Positions 48,001-60,700 of a stretch of DNA of 64,000 nucleotides are shown one piece after another. The notes under the pieces are model-generated. The model did no database searches. It worked only from the letters and a program-made list of their open reading frames with translations, and was not told the DNA's origin. Made by a program: the position numbers and the translations under genes. This DNA comes from Blastomussa wellsi (Eukaryota > Cnidaria > Anthozoa > Scleractinia > Plerogyridae). Location of the stretch: the NCBI GenBank assembly GCA_947652115.1, contig OX393564.1, forward strand, positions 11,421,901 to 11,485,900. Reading direction: 5' to 3'. The number at the start of each line of letters is the position of its first letter. Position 1 is the first letter of the stretch.

Positions 48001-51000
48001 GATAACAAATGATAGGGAGGTACAATGATAAAACACAGTACTGATAAGGATAACAAATGATAGGGAGGTACAATGATAAAACACAGTACTGATAAGGATA
48101 ACAAATGATAGGGAGGTACAATGATAAAACACAGTACTGATAAGGATAACAAATGATAGGGAGGTACAATGATAAAACACAGTACTGATAAGGATAACAA
48201 ATGATAGGGAGGTACAATGATAAAACACAGTACTGATAAGGATAACAAATGACAGGGAGGTACAATGATAAAACACAGTACTGATAAGGATAGCAAATGA
48301 CAGGGAGGTACAATGATAAAACATAGTACTGATAAGGATAACAAATGATAGGGAGGTACAATGATAAAACACAGTACTGATAAGGATAACAAATGATAGG
48401 GAGGTACAATGATAAAACACAGTACTGATAAGGATAACAAATGATAGGGAGGTACAATGATAAAACACAGTACTGATAAGGATAACAAATGACAGGGAGG
48501 TACAATGATAAAACACAGTACTGATAAGGATAACAAATGACAGGGAGGTACAATGATAAAACACAGTACTGATAAGGATAACACAGTGCCTCCCTCCACA
48601 CCTCCCACAAAAAAGAATAAATTTGATCATTAAATTGTATGGAGAATGTAAGATAAAGGTAAAGTCTGCATTCGGGCCTGGTGGCCCATCAGGCCAGAGC
48701 TTATCCCGGGTTCTGTAGTATGAAGCGACAGGGAGTATTTCTACTCCCCCTGGTTGGGATGCTAGTTTATCACAGGGTTACCCCCCAGCAGTAAATTCAC
48801 CGGTACCCATTTATACACCTGGGTGAAGAGAGGGTAAAGTGTCTTGCCCAAGAACACAACTCAGTGCCCCGGCCTGGGGCTCGAACCTGGACCGGCCTGG
48901 GGCTCGAACTGGAGTCCAGTATGGAGAATGTATGCCCTCTGATTTATATATGTACTGAAATTTGAAATCATAAAAGAGCTCTCAAATATTGTATTAAATT
49001 TGTAAATATTCATAGAGGATATCACATGGCCGCGCGGAAAAACGAAATTCCTCTTCGAGTGTTGGAAAATATTTCACTCGTTTGCAGTGCTCACTCGTAA
49101 AATATGTTTCAACATGAGACTAGAAATTTCGTATCTCCAAGCGGCCATGTAATATTCTATGTATTATATAAACATCAATGAACTTCCAAACCTTTTCACT
49201 TTTGCTGCGAGAAGCGCAATTTAAAATATAACCATAGCAATGCTGATATCTTCACATGTGAAGATAACATATTAAGACATCATGTTTTTGCACTAAAGCT
49301 CACCTGGCATGTCACTGCTGTTTATATAATAATTTAATTAGCAATTGAAAAATTGGTTAGACAGACAGGCAGCTGTTAGCTTGCCAATGAACATGATTTT
49401 GAGTAGTAATTTGTTATATTTGGACCATAATTATTCTGTTTTAAACCAACATTAAACTGTAAAAAGGAATGATAAAATCCAACGTTTCGGAGTAGTCATG
49501 ACTCCATTATCAAGGAAAATATAAATGAGATTATGCAAATTACAGCATTTAAAGCGATTTTGGCGCGAAGAATTAACATAAGGGGGTGCGAAGATTATAA
49601 AAATACTTTCGCACGGATGGAGTCTGATTGCACATTGAGATTTGGCTTTAAAGTTCTTATAAAAAGCATTTCGTACACTAAGCAGTCAAATTTGTTTCTG
49701 CATTTCTTAAGCACTTCAAAACGCTCTAGCAGGCCCAGAGGCATTGTTCCGTGCATGTTCTTGTAGTGTTTGGCAATGGCAGAGGACTGTTTTTTATGTC
49801 CTTTTACATGATCATGTAAATGTCCACATGTTTAACCTACATAACCCACATCACACAGGTCACATTGAAAACCATAAACAACACACTGCTGATTTACAAT
49901 TGGTGGCTTTGTTTCCTTCACATTTTGTTCTTGTTCAACTTTTCGGCTCACAAACACAGGCTGGTTGGTGGTGTGTACTTTTAGGCTCAGATCCTTAACT
50001 TGTTTCCTCACAATATCTGCTGAGATTTGGTCTTTAAATGGTAAAACCACTCGAATCGTGTCATCTTTCTCTTGAGATGGTGATATAGGCTGTTGTTGGT
50101 CTTAAACCTTCGAGTCAACGAAACTTTTGATGGTAGAATTAACAAGATGTCTGGGATACTTAAACCAACATTGATTATTAAAGTTGAGTTTGTATGAAGT
50201 GATATAGCACATGTATGTCTTGTATATTATGCACAGGAACTCTTGGGCAAGGTATTTCAGAAGTATTGGATTGCCAGTGGCCTTCTGGTCTGCGCAACTG
50301 GAAAATGAGAGACTTGAAGGGGTAAGTTTTAACTAGCACTCATGATAACTAATTCCCTACAAGCCTTCCAGTTCCATTGGTTGCAACATATGAGGTGAGT
50401 CACATCCTTCTTCAAAAACAAGTATAGAACTTCCTTTCCACAACAACCTAGTATGTTTTTAAGCAAGAAATTCGACTGCTATATACAGTCTGCATATTTT
50501 GCAGTCAAATTCACTTTTTCATCTACACATCCAGACGTGTTCTATTGGCTTGTTGTGCAATGTTTACTACAAATACCAGTTGTTGTGTTATCCCCTTTGC
50601 TCCTGGCCATGACTGAATAAGGTATAGTACGTTAAAGGTCTTCTTTTGCTTCCTTTATTCTTGTGGCTGATCAGTCGCTCATCTTGGTTCGACCACACCT
50701 CTCTAATCAGCTTGAAACCAAAAAATTAATAGTAGTACTTTTCTAAACTCTATAAATTAATGTCATCTTCTTTTCAGTTAAAGGCTACTGATAATGAAGA
50801 AGTGCAGAAAGAGAAGGAAGAGGAAAAGAAAATGGAAAGGGGAGAACAAGGTGAAGAAACGGATGGCATGGTACAAAATGCTACACTACTGTGGTCAAAA
50901 CTTTCTGAAATGGCTGTTGAGAAGGAAAAGGAAATTACTTGTGAATCACGAGAAATGCTTCAAGATGCAAGTGCTGCTGGTTTTGAAGCAAACAGTTCAT

Positions 51001-54000
51001 TCAAGTCAGAACATAATATGAGTAGCGATGTAGTAAAACCATCTGAAGATATGTCTCCTGGCAACAACATAAAATTCATGGACTCCAGATATGTTAGCTC
51101 AAATGTTCAGAACAAGAGAGATGCTTTTTATTCTTATCAAAGTGAACAATTGGTGGATGCAGATAATGAATGTAATATCCAAGCTAGTGCAGAAAACGAA
51201 CTACCTCTTCATACAGAAGTTGATGTTATTTCTAGCAGTGCTATCATTGACAAACTATCCTTAGAGAAAAAGGTGAAGAAATTAAACAGTCAATCGTTTG
51301 ATTCTTGTACCGAAAATCTGGCGGAGGTTGTTGCATGCTCAAACCCAAATAATGAAAGTTTGTTTGACGGCGTCTCATCAAACATACTGACAAGAGATGA
51401 GTTACTATCTTTATTCAAAATGCTTCACGTGAAGAAGGAACCTAAAGCGACAGCTGGTTCACAAAAGGTGCTTACAACTGTTGGTTTGGTAAGTAGACAT
51501 AATAATAACTTCTAAATATCGTTATGCATTTGTAGTTGACTTTGGGGGAGGCTTTGATCCTCATCACATGGGTAGATAGTATTCTTTTTATATATAAAAC
51601 TTGGGCAAATAAACTTTACATTTTACTTTCCGGTATATTGAATTTCATTTAATATTATTTCATTTTTTTATTTTATATTAATAAATGGGTAAATAAATGA
51701 AATAAGACAGAGTCACATTACAGAGTGAGAGCTAATGTGAATAGTGTAAATACAGCAAGCCTCCAGCCATTTGTAGGAGTCAGGTTTCAACTGCCTGTTG
51801 TAGTTTTCAGATGATCAATCTGTGCCATGATGTGGGCATAAGCCCTTAAAGTAACTGATTGATTGAATCAATTGCTTCTTGATTGAATATAAATACCTGC
51901 TATTAAAGTCATTAAAGCAGTTTCCTGTACAGAAAAGCGAATAAATTTTACAAAGCATCTTGTTTGGATTTTTTCTGGTCAATCAGTCAGTCAGAGTTGT
52001 ACAGGGTCTTGTTTTCCAATATTGGTGCATTTTTCGATGTCCCTCCAAACCATACAAAGCTCTCTTAAACTTTTCAAACATGTACTGCATTTAACAAATA
52101 GACGTGAGCTTGTTGTGGTACGTCCTGTAATCAACCACAAAATTTCTTCATCACATTGTCAAATTTGGTGTTGGCCCACGAGGCCGCCGCCTACACTCGC
52201 TGAAATTCTAAGCTTCTGCAGTTGAATTGTTTCGAATTTGTTTTTTGATAGCGTGAAAGTGAAAACCACCAATTGAAATTCTCAAGAAAACAATTCGAAA
52301 CCTACAGAATCACGAACTTCAAATTTTGTAAAGTAACGCAAAACCAAAATGTAGAAATAGAATTTTAACAACTAACTTTTATTCCATTCAGAAATTCTCG
52401 AAAACCAGATGAATTAATACAAAATTCAGTCCACTCGTGGTGCCACGGCAGAACACAGCAAAAATAAACAATCTCTTCAACAAGTTTCACATCAATCTTT
52501 AGAGTTTTCCCTGCTCAGATTAATTCAATGATTCCGATCCATATTCATCTTGAAAACGAATTTGATGATCTTCCCTTTAACGGAGTCCCTTTGGATGCAA
52601 TTTGTTGCTTATTTCTGAGAAGTAACAGCACCAAAGACTGTAAACAGTTTTACCGATTGAAGCTGTTTTTGAACGTTTTCGACGCGAGTGCAACCTGGAA
52701 CCCAGGCGTTCGCGCTCCTGTGTTTCGATGAATTTTTGGACCGCGAATATTAGCCAATGAGCGCACGAGAATTTCTGCAGTCGTGTTAAAAATGTGCGTT
52801 TTAGCCAATAAAGGTTAAATTTAGTAAACTTACATTATTTTGGATGACCTTTCACGTGCCAGTCTCAATTTTTCGCTTCAATCGATTTTAAATATTTGTA
52901 CCCAGTCCCCTGGTTGTTTAGAAAATGGCTAATTTCCTCCATACATGGAGTGTGGCTATCACCAGGCTGACAGCGCTACCCATAGTCCGTCCATGGATTT
53001 GTTTGTAGATGTTATTGTTGTGCTGCCGTCATGCTGCCTCGTCCCCAGGCGTCGCTACCATCAATCCCCGTACTCCTGATTTCCCACCGTACCCCCTTGA
53101 CTGACCAGTGCCTGGGGACGAGGCAGATCATTGTGAATGAAATAATTGTTGGACAACACAAAGTTTAATAAAGGGATTATGACATCAATGTCAAGTTTGG
53201 TTCTGGAATAGAGAAAAGGGTCATCTTTCATTTTTTTCTTGATGTAGCTACATGTTTTGTTGATGGGGATAGCAGTGAATACAGAAACCATATCAAGGAA
53301 ATGAAAGTTTCGTCATCTTGGATGTTGATGTCACCTATTTCATTTGGTATAAGAAGCCATTGAGGTTGTGGATGGGTGCTAGGATGAAGGCTTTTTTAAT
53401 TCTATTGTGATGAATCCTGGTATCAGATCTTCAATGTTTTTATGACTGGAAACAGTTAAACATGCTATTGGCATATAGTTTGCATGACAAGGAGAATGCA
53501 TTTAAAATGATGAAAGCTGTCATGTTCCTTTTTCTTACTAAGGCCTTACAACATTTCAAGAATTCGAGTCTCAGAATGAGCGATTGTGCTGATTTCCCTT
53601 TCATAAACGGTCATTTCCATGATTAGCAATCCATATAGTCATTGATAACCAAGCTTATTGAATTGGACATATCTACTCTAATATAGATAGTTTAGTACTG
53701 GAGTGGGTACTGAATAAACAAGACGAAGGACTTTTCAGAAAGTCTAGACGACAGTTCTAGGTGTAGCTAAAATGGCATTGACTGTTTACAAGTTTAAGTA
53801 CACCCAAGTATTATATTCTTACACATTTCTCTTGTTCATCCTTTTTAATATCTCTATAGGTTGGGTATCCTAATGTTGGAAAAAGTTCTACAATCAACAC
53901 ACTTCTGAATGACAAGAAAGTTCCTGTTTCAGCAACTCCTGGACGAACTAAGCACTTCCAGGTATTAAACAGTCAAATCAGTTTGGCCAATAACTGCACC

Positions 54001-57000
54001 TGCTCACTGCATTAGTTTAAAATCCAAGATTGATGTTGAGTGTACTGGATCTGTCAAATTTTTATCCACAAAAAAATTGTCAAATAAGAACTTTAAATAA
54101 TCAACTGTCTGTAACTATGGGATGTGGTCCTAAGGTACTGTTCTCAGCGGTCTCACCTAAGCGTATATCAGGAGAATCAACCGATAGACTCACCCTCTTT
54201 TCTCGCACACCTGTGTGCTGTACACGTCTTGTTGCCCTTGCTTCAAGACTCACTATTTCGCTACGCCGTACTTCACACTGTGGCTTTCGCTCTACAACTC
54301 ACCGCTTATGGTAACAGTTAACTCGCATGCCTTTTTATATTGCTCAAGCTCAAGCAAGTTGTGCAGCCAACGGTGCCAGGAGAGAAGCTGTCTTTTCCGA
54401 ACCAAATTACGGGTATTACTCGAGCAACTGGAGGTATTTTGTTTCCCCTTGTCTTGTTGTCTTGGCTTCCCTTTGTATTCTCCCCTTATTTCAGCGCAGG
54501 CCCTTATTATTTTAGTCTTTATTTTGTTTTATTTGTTTCATCATGGCCGATGTGTATTTGGCATGTTTTCCGGCATGAAATTTTTTATTTTACGTTTAAT
54601 TGGCATATTTTCCGGCATGACATGTTTTGTTATTTGTTGCCACATGGCCGACGTTTAATTGACATATTTTCCGGCATGAGATGTTTTGTTATTTGTTTCC
54701 TCATGGCCGACGTTTAATTGGCATATTTTCCGGCATGAGATGTTTTGTTATTTGTTTCCTCATGGCCGACGTTTAATTGGCGTATTTTCCGGCATGAGAT
54801 GTTTTGTTATTTGTTTCCTCATGGCCGACATTAAATTGGCATATTTTCCGGCATGAGATGTTTTTTATTTGTTTCCTCATGGCCGACGTTTAATTGACAT
54901 ATTTCCCGGCATAAGATGTTTTGTTATTTGTTTCCTCATGGCCAACGTTTAATTGGCATATTTTCCGGCATGAGATGTTTTGTTATTTGTTTCCTCATGG
55001 CCGACGTTTAATTGGCATATTTTCCGGCATGAGATGTTTTGTTATTTGTTTCCTCATGGCCGACGTTTAACTGGCATATTTTCCGGCATGAGATGTTTTG
55101 TTATTTGTTTCCTCATGGCCGACGTTTAATTGACATATTTCCCGGCATAAGATGTTTTGTTATTTGTTTCCTCATGGCCAACGTTTAATTGGCATATTTT
55201 CCGGCATGAGATGTTTTGTTATTTGTTTCCTCATGGCCGACGTTTAATTGGCATATTTTCCGGCATGAGATGTTTTCTCATTTGTTTCCTCATGGCCGAC
55301 AGTTAACTGGCATATTTTCCTGCATGAGATGTTTTGTTATTTGTTTCCTCATGGCCGACGTTTAATTGACATATTTCCCGGCGTGAAATGTTTTGTTATT
55401 TGTTTCGATCATGGCGGACATTTAAATGGCATATCTTCCGGCGTGAAATGTTTTGTTATTTGTTTCCTCATGGCCGACGTTTAATTGGCATATTTTCCGG
55501 CATGAGATGTTTTGTTATTTGTTTCCTCATAGCTGACGTTTAATTGGCATATTTTCTGGCATGAGATGTTTGTTATTTGTTTCCTCGTGGCCGACGTTTA
55601 ATTGACATATTTCCCGGCATAAGATGTTTTGTTATTTGTTTCCTCATGGCCGACGTTTAATTGGCATATTTTCCGGCGTGAGATGTTTTGTTATTTGTTT
55701 CCTCATGGCTTACGTTTAATTGGCGTATTTTCCGGCATGAGATGTTTTTTTATTTGTTTCCTCATGGCCGACGTTTAATTGGCATATTTTCCGGCATGAG
55801 ATGTTTTATTTGTTTCCTCATGGCCGACGTTTAATTGGCATATTTTCAGGCATGAGATGTTTTGTTATTTGTTTCCTCATGGCTTACGTTTAATTGGCGT
55901 ATTTTCCGGCATGAGATGTTTTTTTATTTGTTTCCTCATGGCCGACGTTTAATTGGCATATTTTCCGGCATGAGATGTTTTGTTATTTGTTTCCTCATAG
56001 CTGACGTTTAATTGGCATATTTTCTGGCATGAGATGTTTGTTATTTGTTTCCTCGTGGCCGACGTTTAATTGACATATTTCCCGGCATAAGATGTTTTGT
56101 TATTTGTTTCCTCATGGCCGACGTTTAATTGGCATATTTTCCGGCGTGAGATGTTTTGTTATTTGTTTCCTCATGGCTTACGTTTAATTGGTATATTTTC
56201 CGGCATGAGATGTTTTGTTATTGTTTCCTCATGGCCGACGTTTAATTGACATATTTCCCGGCGTGAAATGTTTTGTTATTTGTTTCCTCATGGCCGACAT
56301 TTAATTGGCATATTTTCCGGTATGAGATGTTTTATTTGTTTCCTCATGGCCGACGTTTAATTGGCATATTTTCAGGCATGAGATGTTTTGTTATTTGTTT
56401 CCTCATGGCTTACGTTTAATTGGCGTATTTTCCGGCATGAGATGTTTTTTTATTTGTTTCCTCATGGCCGACGTTTAATTGGCATATTTTCCGGCATGAG
56501 ATGTTTTGTTTTTGTTTCCTCATGGCATATTTTTCTCTTCATATTTTGCGCATCGCTCTAGGATGACAGTTTTGAAAAGGGAGTCTAATTCCCTCTCGGA
56601 TTACTGAGGCTCAAAACTGTCATCCCTTGATCCCTTGCATCTTACCACTTTCTTTTCTTGTGGTCCCCTGCCTAACATTTTAACTCGCCTTTACCGTTGG
56701 GGAATGGGGAGTTTCTCCTTATTTCAACCCAGAAAGTGTATCCAGACCTTTAGAAAGTTGCGTTAGGTTTTATATTAACTCTCTTTATATATGGCTCAGG
56801 GGATGACAGGAAATAATCTCCGTGTCTCTCTGGAATTTTTGGAGCGGTTCTTGATGGCCACAATATCCCTTTATGCTTGCCTTTCAGGGTTGGCGGCCTG
56901 TAATTTTACATCTTTCTCTCCTCTCCCTTTTAGTTTGGGCCGCGGTTTAGCCGATCCTTATTTTCAAGCGCGGGTTTCGGTCTTGAGTTTGGGTGGTTTG

Positions 57001-57741
57001 GTTTTAGTATGGGTTGTTCGGATTCCTGGGGCTCTCCTCATATCACCGATGCTATAAGCCCAGGACGCCAGGGCTCTCAATTTCTCATTATAGGAGTGCA
57101 GGTGAGATCGTTGAGAATAGTATACTATGCATGTTTTGACTTGAATTCTTTATTATTTGCAGACACTGTATGTAAATGATGAGGTGTTGTTGTGTGACTG
57201 TCCAGGCCTGGTTTTCCCTTCATTTGTGTCCACAAAAGCCGAGATGATCCTCAATGGAATTTTACCAATTGACCAGATGAGGGATCATGTGCCTGCTGTC
57301 TCTCTCATATCTTTTTCCATCTCCCAGCCTTGATCAGAATTTTGAATTGTGATTCAGATAGCAACGTGATAATAATAATAACAAGACGCATATCTGTGTG
57401 AACTCGGGTTTTCTTAAGAACAATGTAACACTATTTGTTCATGCCGTTGCCTCCTCATTCCTTATGAACTGACCTGAATGCATGCGTGAGTTTACTCTGT
57501 AAAATTTGGAATGCCAGTGTTTTTTCAAAACAATTCAACCTTTTACATCCTGGCATGATGCAACAATGATAACTGCTAATTGCAACAATGACAATGGCTA
57601 ATTAACCAATTTGCTCGCTCCCTTGCATGCTCGTAATGTCGCGCATGCGTGTAAAGGACTTGACTGCGATTTGTGGAAGAACGCAAAAAATAACAAAGCT
57701 GGAATTACAACTTGGACGTTTCCTACAGAAGCTCGAGTAAC

Positions 57742-57779
<38 letters not shown>

Positions 57780-60700
57780 TTTATAACCATGATGCAAATT
57801 AGCATTGAATATGATCGAATGTGCCTTTCAATAAAAACTGTAATAATTTATAGTACGCACAACGAAAGTACTGGATTCTGATTGGACTAGAGTAGCAGAA
57901 TTAATCCCAAATTGTACTCACTAGGAGTACTAATTATTATTTTCTCTTTCCGAATCCATTTTTGCAGTTTTGCAATTTTTGTGTCTCCTTGTGTCAAGTG
58001 ATTTTCTCAAATACTCTCGACCACTTGACTGACCTTGAGAAAGATGAATAACTGCTTGTCTATATGTTGCAATTCACAATCCACAAGCCTTGGGTTAGGA
58101 ATGTTACATAATTATTGTGTTAAAGTACTATATTATGGGTCAATGTAGCAGCTCTCGTAAGGTCTCACATGAATGGCTCGATACCCTGTGTGAAAACAAT
58201 AAAAGAATCAACAGGAACAATGCCCCTAGCCCCTAAAACAATAGCAATTGCTACCAGCAGAATTACAAGCTTACGAGAGCTGCTACACTACCGATATTAT
58301 GTTTTGTGTGCATTGTTTTTCCTTTACTTAAACCACCTCTGTCAGAGAATTCCTCGTGGTATCCTTGAAGTAGTCTATGGTATTAGCATTGCCCCACCCC
58401 AGGAGGGTGAAGATCCCAATAGGGCTCCGTATGCTGATGAACTGCTGTCTGCTTATGGTTGTAAGTTTTTCCTTACATAAAGTGCGAAACTGAGCTCGAA
58501 GGAATTGTGTTTAGTTGATAAAATGTGTGCTGTGCAGTGAATGGTTTTCCATTCCCTCATCTTCCACTTCTGTCACAAGTAAGGTTTCTTTCAGGTTATC
58601 TGACAGCTTCACGCCGCTTCAGGTCAGCTCACTGTTCCAGTTAGCATGTAATCTATAATATTTTGCTTACCTAAATTGAAAACGATATAAAATAAATCAT
58701 TTGGTGAAATTATGTTGCAGATATCAGAGGTTTCATGACCTCCCACGGAATCCCAGATTGTTCCAGGTCGGCTCGCTACATTCTGAAGGATTATGTCAGA
58801 GTAAGTAGCCACTAACTGGAGTTTCTTGGTAGACCCTAGTTCAACTCCTCTGGTCTGCCTCCTTCCAGCTGGGATTTTTAAGAAGTCTTTAAGCTTGTTA
58901 TGTTTAATGCAATATTTGTTTCGTTTTAGTTTGAGTGGCATGTGTGCGAACTGTCCTTGTGTAGCTAACTGCATTGACCACTAGAAACATTTACATTAAT
59001 TTTTACCGGATGTTTAAGGAGATAGAAGTTCAGGGCGCTTTATAGGACATTGCATAAATTGAAAGTGACATTTTTTCACTTCAGGGTAAACTTCTGCACT
59101 GTATAGCACCCCCTGGAGAGGATGAAACAGAATTTCAGCAAGTGGGCTACAAACTGCAAAACCCTGCCGATGTTGGAAGTAAAGAACAGGAGGTTAAAGA
59201 GAGAACTCATAAACAGGTGACTCCTTTTAAAAAATTTTGAACAGGGACTTGCATTGTTTTCATTGATACTTTCAAAGCTGTATTAAATGGACAGTTTCAC
59301 GGTTTTACGCATGTGCAAGCTTTAACATCAGCCCATTAAATTCCATTCTTAAAGAAACAATCGCAAGCGTGCACATGACTTTAGGGGGAAAACTGCCTTT
59401 GAAAATTTCCAACCATTTGCGAAAAAGTTGCAATAGGGGTGTTATTTCATATTTCACTTTCTTTTGTTTGTTCTGACTCCGGTGCTTTAAGTACCTTGTT
59501 CACTTAATCAGTATTGCACTTATGTTTGTATGTATGTATGTACATGCTATCATGCAAACATTTTTCGGAAATGTCAACGGATTTTCGCAGAAAATGGGAA
59601 ACTTAGATGTTGAACGTTTACATGGAATTTATTGTCAGCCCGTCGGAGTTATTCTGGACACGGGCAAGAGTCCACAACTCGAAACTGATTGGTTGATAGA
59701 CAATAGACTTGAGTGGGCTTGCACATTCGCCGAACCGTAATAGTCTCACTGTGCACAGCTCCTTGGGAGACTACTTCTTAATGAAAAGGATCCTGCGGTT
59801 AAATAAAGTTTTGTTGTTGTTGTCAATAAGCCCTCCCCCTTCTTGAACTTAATTAAAAAATTTATTAACAACAAAACCAAGTGAGGCCACGCATTAAAAG
59901 ATATACATACTTTGCATTTCCTTTTTATTACTTCTTTTTGTGTGAAAACAATAACACTTAATTAAAGCTACCTAAACATCAGAAGGATCACTTTGTTCCC
60001 TTATATTTGCTTAACTGAGTTTTGGTTTGAAATAATCTCCCCTTCCCTCATAATAAGTTACATACGAAAAGATGTTTTGAAGATCAGTTGATTAAATGGG
60101 ATAAAGCAAGAAATCATTTGAGTTTTGCTTGTTTGGGGTGAACCTCATCCATCATCAGGGGATCAGATCAAAATAAAGAGAACCGCAAGTTGTTGGGATC
60201 CAAAAGAAAACTGAGAAACCACAATAGTGTGGTAAAGTGTGACGTCACAAATATTTAAATTTTTGAAATTATTGGATTCATTAAGATTTTCAGAAAGTAC
60301 ATGATGAAGAATGTCCACTTGCCAAAAATCACCATCTTTTTTCAATTTGAAGGTGAGCAATTGACCTTTCATGCTTCAGTGACTCCATACAAATCCTTGT
60401 AATTTTGTCTCGGTTCTAAACCGTTTATTTGTATGGAGCCACTGAAGCATGAAAGGGTCAATTGCTCACCCCCAAATTGAAATAAGATGCTGATTTTTGG
60501 CAAGTAAGAATTCTTCATCATGTACTTTCAGAATATATCGGTTAATCCCATAATTTCACAAAGTTAGTTGTTTGACGTCATCACTTTACCACTCTATAGG
60601 CATGCCAAGCGAACAGTAAACATCAGAATGTTTTTTTTGTTTTCAATATTTCTTAATTGTAAGTTTGTCAAATTTCTGAGATCCCCGTTCCCAATTGTGT

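Larger units (their letters stand above)
57307..58336 (+). other. LSG1: Candidate U12-type (minor class) AT-AC intron of LSG1
   Basis: The intron starts ATATCTTTTTCC (U12 AT-AC donor consensus ATATCCTT, one mismatch in the first eight bases) and ends CTTAAACCAC. A branch-site match TTTTCCTTTACT (consensus TTTTCCTTAACT, one mismatch) places the branch A at 58326, ten bases from the 3' end, within the short spacing typical of U12 introns. No GT-AG pair restores the conserved VSL-LCQ-IPRG continuity. The intron also contains an (AAT)n tract and a 144-bp palindromic element. Confidence 0.85.

Noticed and set aside
46539..48630. - strand frames of up to 678 codons with a hydrophobic 16-residue repeat
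   Set aside because: A 48-bp tandem repeat inside an LSG1 intron; all three frames are open for the same reason, which is not expected of a gene.
50322..50777. Intron-hosted snoRNA in LSG1 introns (plausible because the host is a ribosome-assembly gene)
   Set aside because: No convincing paired C/D or H/ACA boxes with terminal stem were found by eye here or in the other short introns.
54030..54717. Several overlapping + frames up to 147 codons left of the 59-bp array
   Set aside because: Low-complexity, mutually overlapping and running into the tandem repeat; no conserved motif.
57163..58460. A conventional GT-AG intron between LSG1 exons i and j
   Set aside because: No GT lies at the required position; using GT at 57289 or the CAG at 58345 as border removes conserved residues or breaks the frame, whereas ATAT...AC gives an ungapped match.
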